NCBI RefSeq assembly: GCF_030687535.1
Contig: NZ_CP117437.1
Coordinates: forward strand, 4,423,501 to 4,487,500
DNA from: Pseudomonas sp. FP2335
GTDB lineage: Bacteria; Pseudomonadota; Gammaproteobacteria; Pseudomonadales; Pseudomonadaceae
Direction: 5' to 3'
Length of the DNA: 64,000 nucleotides
Part shown: one piece after another, positions 58,927 to 64,000 of the stretch
Numbering within the stretch: position 1 is the first letter of the stretch
Layout: each line of letters begins with the position of its first letter
Notes under the pieces: generated by a model
The model's input: only the letters and a program-made list of their open reading frames with translations
Told to the model about the DNA's origin: nothing
The model's database searches: none
Program-made: the position numbers and the translations under genes

Positions 58927-58985
58927 GTACAGATAAGAATGCCGGTCACCCGCGACAGGTGACCGGCACTTTTGACGTATCGACC

Positions 58986-61361
58986 TTAGGCGGACGCTTG
59001 GCCTTCCGCGAGGAAGAACCAGGTTTCCAGCACGGAATCGGGGTTCAGCGAGACGCTTTCGATGCCCTGCTCCATCAGCCAGCGGGCCAGATCCGGATGG
59101 TCGGAAGGGCCTTGGCCGCAGATGCCGATGTACTTGCCAGCCTTGTTACAGGCCTGGATGGCGTTGGACAGCAGCTTCTTGACCGCAGGATTTCGCTCGT
59201 CGAACAGGTGCGCGATGATCCCGGAGTCGCGGTCCAGGCCCAGGGTCAGCTGGGTCAGGTCGTTGGAACCGATGGAGAAGCCGTCGAAGTACTCCAGGAA
59301 CTCTTCGGCCAGGATGGCGTTGGACGGCAGTTCGCACATCATGATCACGCGCAGGCCGTTTTCGCCACGGGACAGGCCGTTTTCAGCCAGCAGGTCAACA
59401 ACCTGGCTCGCTTCGCCCAGGGTACGCACGAACGGCACCATGATCTCGACGTTGGTCAGGCCCATCTCGTTGCGCACACGCTTGAGCGCGCGGCATTCAA
59501 GCTCGAAGCAGTCACGGAACGCTTCGCTGATGTAACGCGAGGCGCCACGGAAACCCAGCATCGGGTTTTCTTCTTCCGGCTCGTAGAGCTTGCCACCGAT
59601 CAGGTTGGCGTATTCGTTGGACTTGAAGTCCGACAGGCGCACGATGACCTTTTTCGGGTAGAACGCCGCCGCCAGGGTGCTGATGCCTTCCACCAGTTTC
59701 TCGACGTAGAAGCCCACCGGGTCGTTGTAGCCGGCGATGCGCTTGTCGACGCTTTCCTTGATGTCCAGCGGCAGGCCGTCGTAGTTCAACAGGGCCTTGG
59801 GGTGCACGCCGATCATGCGGTTGATGATGAACTCCAGGCGGGCCAGGCCCACACCGGCGTTCGGCAGTTGCGCGAAATCGAAGGCACGGTCCGGGTTGCC
59901 GACGTTCATCATGATCTTGAACGGCAGGTCTGGCATGGCATCGATGGAGTTTTGCTTGATGTCGAAGCCCAGCTCACCTTCAAAGATGAAACCGGTATCG
60001 CCTTCGGCGCAGGAAACCGTCACGCCCTGGCCGTCTTTCAACAGCTGGGTAGCGTTACCGCAACCCACCACCGCAGGAATCCCCAGCTCACGGGCGATGA
60101 TCGCCGCGTGGCAAGTCCGCCCGCCACGGTTGGTGACGATCGCGCTGGCGCGCTTCATCACCGGTTCCCAATCCGGGTCGGTCATGTCGGAGACCAGTAC
60201 GTCACCTGGCTGGACTTTATCCATTTCGGACACGTCCTTGATGATCCGCACCTTGCCGGCGCCGATGCGCTGGCCGATGGCACGGCCTTCCACCAGCACG
60301 GTGCCGGTTTCTTTCAGCAGGTAGCGTTCCATGACGTTGGCCGAAGTGCGGCTCTTCACGGTTTCCGGACGGGCCTGCACGATGTACAGCTTGCCGTCGT
60401 CGCCGTCTTTGGCCCACTCGATGTCCATCGGGCACTTGTAGTGCTTTTCGATGATCATCGCTTGTTTGGCCAATTCGCTGACTTCAGCGTCGGTCAGGCA
60501 GAAACGCGCGCGCTCGGCCTTGTCGACATCAACGGTCTTGACCGAGCGACCGGCCTTGGCCTCGTCGCCGTAGATCATCTTGATGGCCTTGCTGCCCAGG
60601 TTACGGCGCAGGATGGCCGGGCGACCCGCTTCGAGGGTGCCCTTGTGTACGTAGAATTCGTCCGGGTTTACCGCGCCTTGTACGACGGTTTCGCCCAGGC
60701 CGTAGGCGCCGGTGATAAACACCACGTCACGGAAGCCGGATTCGGTGTCCAGGGTGAACATTACGCCGGCGGTGCCGGTTTCCGAACGCACCATGCGCTG
60801 CACACCGGCAGACAGGGCCACCAGCTTGTGGTCGAAACCTTGGTGGACGCGGTAGGAAATGGCGCGGTCGTTGAACAGCGAGGCGAAGACTTCCTTGGCC
60901 GCGCGGATCACGTTTTCCACGCCGCGGATGTTCAGAAAGGTTTCCTGCTGACCGGCGAAGGAGGCGTCCGGCAAGTCTTCGGCAGTGGCCGAGGAGCGCA
61001 CGGCGACGGCCATGTCCGGGTTGCCCGCCGACAGGGCGGCGAAGGCGGTGCGGATTTCCGCGTTGAGCTTCTCGGGGAACTCGGCTTCCATGATCCACTG
61101 GCGGATCTGGCTGCCGGTCTTGGCCAGGGCGTTGACGTCGTCGACGTCCAGTGCGTCCAGCGCGGCGTGGATCTGAGCATTGAGGCCGCTCAGTTCGAGG
61201 AAATCGCGGTAAGCCTGGGCCGTGGTGGCAAAACCACCGGGCACCGATACACCAGCGCCTGCAAGATTACTGATCATCTCGCCGAGGGATGCGTTCTTGC
61301 CCCCTACGTGCTCTACATCATGGACGCCGAGCTTATCGAGGGAAACTACGTACTCTACCAA
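58986..61361 (-). CDS. ppsA: Phosphoenolpyruvate synthase
   Basis: Gluconeogenic enzyme: pyruvate plus ATP gives PEP, AMP and phosphate. 791 residues from a TTG start (GGAG 8 bases upstream), which gives the family N-terminus [20 protein letters not shown]. The ATP-grasp domain (about 10-340) precedes the swivelling domain with catalytic His418 in [11 protein letters not shown] and the PEP/pyruvate barrel ending with the CGQGPSDHP region. Divergent from its regulator ppsR. Confidence 0.97.
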   Translation of the reverse strand: MVEYVVSLDKLGVHDVEHVGGKNASLGEMISNLAGAGVSVPGGFATTAQAYRDFLELSGLNAQIHAALDALDVDDVNALAKTGSQIRQWIMEAEFPEKLNAEIRTAFAALSAGNPDMAVAVRSSATAEDLPDASFAGQQETFLNIRGVENVIRAAKEVFASLFNDRAISYRVHQGFDHKLVALSAGVQRMVRSETGTAGVMFTLDTESGFRDVVFITGAYGLGETVVQGAVNPDEFYVHKGTLEAGRPAILRRNLGSKAIKMIYGDEAKAGRSVKTVDVDKAERARFCLTDAEVSELAKQAMIIEKHYKCPMDIEWAKDGDDGKLYIVQARPETVKSRTSANVMERYLLKETGTVLVEGRAIGQRIGAGKVRIIKDVSEMDKVQPGDVLVSDMTDPDWEPVMKRASAIVTNRGGRTCHAAIIARELGIPAVVGCGNATQLLKDGQGVTVSCAEGDTGFIFEGELGFDIKQNSIDAMPDLPFKIMMNVGNPDRAFDFAQLPNAGVGLARLEFIINRMIGVHPKALLNYDGLPLDIKESVDKRIAGYNDPVGFYVEKLVEGISTLAAAFYPKKVIVRLSDFKSNEYANLIGGKLYEPEEENPMLGFRGASRYISEAFRDCFELECRALKRVRNEMGLTNVEIMVPFVRTLGEASQVVDLLAENGLSRGENGLRVIMMCELPSNAILAEEFLEYFDGFSIGSNDLTQLTLGLDRDSGIIAHLFDERNPAVKKLLSNAIQACNKAGKYIGICGQGPSDHPDLARWLMEQGIESVSLNPDSVLETWFFLAEGQASA

Positions 61362-61539
61362 GGTGATCTCTCCACTAACTGTGTTGGAAAAGCTCAGGAC
61401 GCGGGCTGCTCAGTAGGAGCTTTCGCCGGCGTTTGTGGCCTGGACCTGGAAAATAAGTGAGAATGCGGCCCACTGTGGGACGGCAAAATCGCGCCTATCA
61501 TATCCAAGATTCGTCATCAGCTTAAGGCCCAGGGCTCAA

Positions 61540-62358
61540 ATGAAACGATCTGCTTTCTTTATCTCCGACGGCACCGGCATCACAGCCGAAACATTGGGTC
61601 AAAGCCTGCTCGCGCAGTTCGAAAACATTACCTTCGCCAAATTCACGCGGCCTTACATCGACAGCGTGGAAAAAGCGCGGGCCATGGTACAACAAATCAA
61701 TCTGGCGGCTGAAAAAGACGGCTTTCGGCCGATCATTTTCGACACGATCGTCAATCAAGACATCCGTGAGATTCTCGCAACGTCGAATGGTTTCATGATC
61801 GACATCTTCTCGACTTTCCTGGCGCCCCTGGAACAAGAGCTGAGTGAACACTCCTCGTACTCTGTAGGAAAGTCCCATTCCATTGGCCATAACTCCAACT
61901 ATATGGAGCGTATCGAGGCGGTGAACTTCGCCCTCGACAATGACGACGGCGCCCGCACGCACTACTACGACAAGGCCGACCTGATCCTGGTGGGCGTATC
62001 GCGCTGCGGCAAGACCCCGACCTGCCTGTACATGGCCATGCAATTCGGTATCCGCGCGGCCAACTACCCGCTGACCGAGGACGACATGGAACACCTGACG
62101 CTGCCTGCGGCCTTGCGTTCGCACCGGCACAAGCTGTTCGGCCTGACCATCGACCCGGACCGCCTTACCTCGATCCGCAACGAGCGCAAGCCCAATAGCC
62201 GTTATTCCAGCTATGCGCAGTGCGAATTCGAGGTGCGTGAAGTGGAAAATCTGTTCCGCCGCGAGAATATTGCGCACATCAATTCCACGCATTTCTCGGT
62301 GGAAGAGATTTCCGCGAAGATTCTGGTCGAGAAAGGGGTAGAGCGCCGTTTCAAGTAA
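61540..62358 (+). CDS. ppsR: PEP synthase regulatory protein (bifunctional kinase/pyrophosphorylase)
   Basis: 272 residues of the DUF299 family. It uses ADP to phosphorylate PpsA on a Thr next to the catalytic His and reverses this with phosphate. Its own P-loop is [11 protein letters not shown] at about 151-161, and [20 protein letters not shown] is the conserved N-terminus. The TCH sequence of PpsA next to it provides the target Thr. The start at 61540 is set by family length; the frame is open for 35 codons upstream. Confidence 0.95.
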   Translation: MKRSAFFISDGTGITAETLGQSLLAQFENITFAKFTRPYIDSVEKARAMVQQINLAAEKDGFRPIIFDTIVNQDIREILATSNGFMIDIFSTFLAPLEQELSEHSSYSVGKSHSIGHNSNYMERIEAVNFALDNDDGARTHYYDKADLILVGVSRCGKTPTCLYMAMQFGIRAANYPLTEDDMEHLTLPAALRSHRHKLFGLTIDPDRLTSIRNERKPNSRYSSYAQCEFEVREVENLFRRENIAHINSTHFSVEEISAKILVEKGVERRFK

Positions 62359-62368
62359 CCCCGAAGCC

Positions 62369-62502
62369 TGTAGTGAGCGGGCTTGCCCGCGCTGGGCGGC
62401 GCAGCCGCCCCAAATCCAGGCGGCCGCGGTCTTTCTGAAACACCGCGGCGGCCTTATTGGGGCGGCTTCGCCGCCCAGCGCGGGGCAAGCCCGCTCACTA
62501 CA
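62369..62502. repeat. Long inverted-repeat element (second copy of the 135 bp form)
   Basis: Same block order as 14004-14138: TGTAGTGAGCGGGCTTGCCC at the left edge, GCGCTGGGCGGCGCAGCCGC, the conserved centre CCCCAAATCCAGG and TTTCTGAAACACCGCGG, then the complementary arms ending CTCACTACA. It fills the gap between ppsR and the MocR gene, and its right edge contains the MocR stop codon. Confidence 0.88.
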
Positions 62503-63922
62503 ATTGAAATCGTCCGCCGCCCTGCCCCAGCGCGGTCGCCAGCGCATCAAACCCGGCCAACAGCAACTGATCATCCCCCGACGTATTGCAGATACTCGCC
62601 CGAATAAACTGCGGCACCGCCGTCTGCCCCACGGCAAACGCCTCGGCGGTGGCGATCAGGTAATTGTTCTGTTTGAGCTCGGCTTCGATTTCCGACGCGC
62701 GCCACGGCTCCGGGACTTCAATCCAGAAGTGCGGGCTGTTTAGGTGCGTGCGGTATTCAAGACCGGCCAACAACCCTTGCACCAAGGCTTTGCGGCGACT
62801 GATCTCATTGATCTGCTGGCGCAGCAGGTATTCGGCGGTGCCGTTTTCGATCCACTGTGTCGCCAGTTCTAGCGTCACCGGCGTGGCCATCCAGCAGGTC
62901 GAGCGCAGCGCCGCCGAGATGCGGCTGACCAAGGCCGGTGGTGCATGCACATAGCCCACGCGCAACCCGGCAGACACTGCCTTGCTCAAGCTGCTGATCA
63001 AAATCGTACGCTCAGGCGCGAAATAGCTGAGGGGCGGTGGACGATCCTCCACCAGCACGCCGTGGGCTTCATCTTCAAGAATCAGTAGATTGTGTTCCCG
63101 ACAGACCCGGGCCAAGGCTTCGCGGCGCGGAATCGAAAGTACTGCAGTGGTCGGGTTCTGAATGGTCGGCGTGCAATACAACGCCGAAACCCGGTGGTTA
63201 CGACAGACTTCATCCAGCGCCCCCGGCAGCACGCCTTCCTCATCCATCTCCAGGCCGATCAGACGCACACCCAACATGCGCGCCGCCGTGATCAACCCTG
63301 GATAGGTCAGTTGCTCGGTGACCACCGTATCGCCGGCGCGCAGCAACGCCATCATGGCGCAGAGTAAACCGTGCTGGCCGCCGTTGACGCAGATGACCTG
63401 CTCGGGAATCGGATGAAAATCGCGTTGTACCAGCCATTGCGCACCCGCCTCGCGATAACGCGGCAGCCCGGCGTCGGGCGTGTAGGCACTGATGTCCTGG
63501 AGGAACTTGGCGTTGGTCGCCAGGGTTTGCAGGCTCTGGGCCAGGAAGGCCGTTTCCTGCCCGGGAATATGCATGTTGCGGCTCATGTCGAAGTACTGGC
63601 GCGGCTCCTCGCTGAAGTTGCGAAAGCCTTCATCGCGCTGGCGCTCCATCCCCCGCTTGCGCACGAAAGTTCCGTCCCCCACCCGCGCCACCACCAACCC
63701 CAGGCGTTCCAACTCGCCGTAGGCCCGGCTGATGGTGCCGATGGTCACCCCCAGATTGTCGGAAAGCACCCGATGAGGCGGTAGCTTTCGTCCTGGTTCA
63801 ATCAGCCCTTCAAGGATGCCCCGTTCCATGACATCGGACAGGCGCTTGTACTTCACGCCCTGACCGCTGGACAACCCCTCACGCATAATTGACACCATGT
63901 CAATATTTGTTTTGACAGCCAT
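62498..63922 (-). CDS. MocR-type regulator (GntR DNA-binding plus aminotransferase-like domain)
   Basis: 474 residues. An N-terminal GntR winged helix (LSDVMERGILEGLIEPGRKL, TIGTISRAYGELERLGLV) is fused to a fold-type I aminotransferase domain (about 115-470). The PLP Lys is K314 in SSLSKAVSAGLRVGY; NGGQHGLLCAMMALLRAGD and the LEDEAHG Asp are also present. MocR proteins sense PLP or an amino compound and usually regulate a divergent gene, here beyond the right edge. AGGG precedes the ATG. The C-terminus ends where the repeat begins, in TAG TGA. Confidence 0.92.
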   Translation of the reverse strand: MAVKTNIDMVSIMREGLSSGQGVKYKRLSDVMERGILEGLIEPGRKLPPHRVLSDNLGVTIGTISRAYGELERLGLVVARVGDGTFVRKRGMERQRDEGFRNFSEEPRQYFDMSRNMHIPGQETAFLAQSLQTLATNAKFLQDISAYTPDAGLPRYREAGAQWLVQRDFHPIPEQVICVNGGQHGLLCAMMALLRAGDTVVTEQLTYPGLITAARMLGVRLIGLEMDEEGVLPGALDEVCRNHRVSALYCTPTIQNPTTAVLSIPRREALARVCREHNLLILEDEAHGVLVEDRPPPLSYFAPERTILISSLSKAVSAGLRVGYVHAPPALVSRISAALRSTCWMATPVTLELATQWIENGTAEYLLRQQINEISRRKALVQGLLAGLEYRTHLNSPHFWIEVPEPWRASEIEAELKQNNYLIATAEAFAVGQTAVPQFIRASICNTSGDDQLLLAGFDALATALGQGGGRFQL

Positions 63923-64000
63923 CTTTCGCCCTAATAGTGTGCTTTTACGGGTTCAATCACCGGATGAAACAACTCAATACACAGTCAATATAGAGTTCAA
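63923..64000. other. Right-edge promoter region upstream of the MocR gene
   Basis: 78 AT-rich bases ending the window, probably a shared control region for the MocR gene and a divergent neighbour. TTTTGACA and GTCAATAT elements recur around 63895-63995 and may be half sites for the regulator. Too little is visible for a firm call. Confidence 0.35.

Noticed and set aside
58863..61460. An 865-codon plus-strand open frame opposite ppsA
   Set aside because: Same cause: PpsA on the other strand is complete and has its catalytic residues. Similar shadows were dropped opposite xdhA, xdhB, rlmKL, ligA, dnaX and nirB.

Overview
This 64 kb window is chromosomal DNA of a fluorescent Pseudomonas, most likely of the P. 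fluorescens group. The evidence is the gene content and order (hemN-anr-apt, dnaX-ebfC, ffs, ligA-zipA-smc, xdhABC-guaD, dacB, rmf-pyrD, nasST-nirBD-nasC-cobA, oprF-sigX-cmpX-cfrX, ppsA/ppsR), the high GC, and many copies of the Pseudomonas REP-type palindrome (core GTGGGAGCGGGCTTGC or GTGGGAGCTGGCTTGC). Nearly all of it is core genome. I see no prophage, insertion sequence, tRNA gene or CRISPR array.

Layout. 1-10.5 kb: the end of hemN, a small conserved protein, the oxygen sensor anr, apt, an acyl-CoA dehydrogenase, recR, an NADP-dependent oxidoreductase sitting between recR and ebfC-dnaX, a solute-binding protein, an EamA exporter and a LysR regulator. 10.5-12.6 kb: a DUF3380 muramidase followed after one base by an exported small protein (candidate effector-immunity pair), then the SRP RNA gene ffs. 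12.7-21.9 kb: a zinc peptidase-like protein, ligA, zipA, smc and a GntR regulator. 22-30.6 kb: purine catabolism (xdhA, xdhB, xdhC, guaD), a second GntR regulator and a BenE-family transporter. 30.6-39.4 kb: yggL, dacB, a CHASE/PAS diguanylate cyclase, rlmKL, rmf and pyrD.

39.4-41.6 kb: a remnant of an Inv/Mxi/Spa (Salmonella SPI-1 type) type III secretion locus. It keeps an IagB-like transglycosylase, a HilA-like DNA-binding domain, the last domain of SpaO and the periplasmic half of InvG. The rest of the apparatus is absent.

41.6-53.2 kb: the assimilatory nitrate regulon. Sensor nasS and ANTAR antiterminator nasT are followed by two transcription units (nitrate transporter plus PP2C/kinase; nirB-nirD-nasC-cobA). 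I find a sigma-54 type -24/-12 element in front of all three units. In the two structural leaders I find a pair of hairpins with A1/G4 hexaloops followed by an intrinsic terminator, the expected target of NasT. This gives a full circuit readable from sequence: nitrogen limitation turns on initiation, and nitrate, through NasS-NasT, allows elongation.

53.2-64 kb: the envelope-stress locus oprF-sigX-cmpX-cfrX-cmaX, rraA, an alpha/beta hydrolase, PEP synthase ppsA with its divergent regulator ppsR, and a MocR-type regulator at the right edge. Start codons were chosen from Shine-Dalgarno position and family length. Orthology statements rest on recognition of protein sequence from memory, not on a search.
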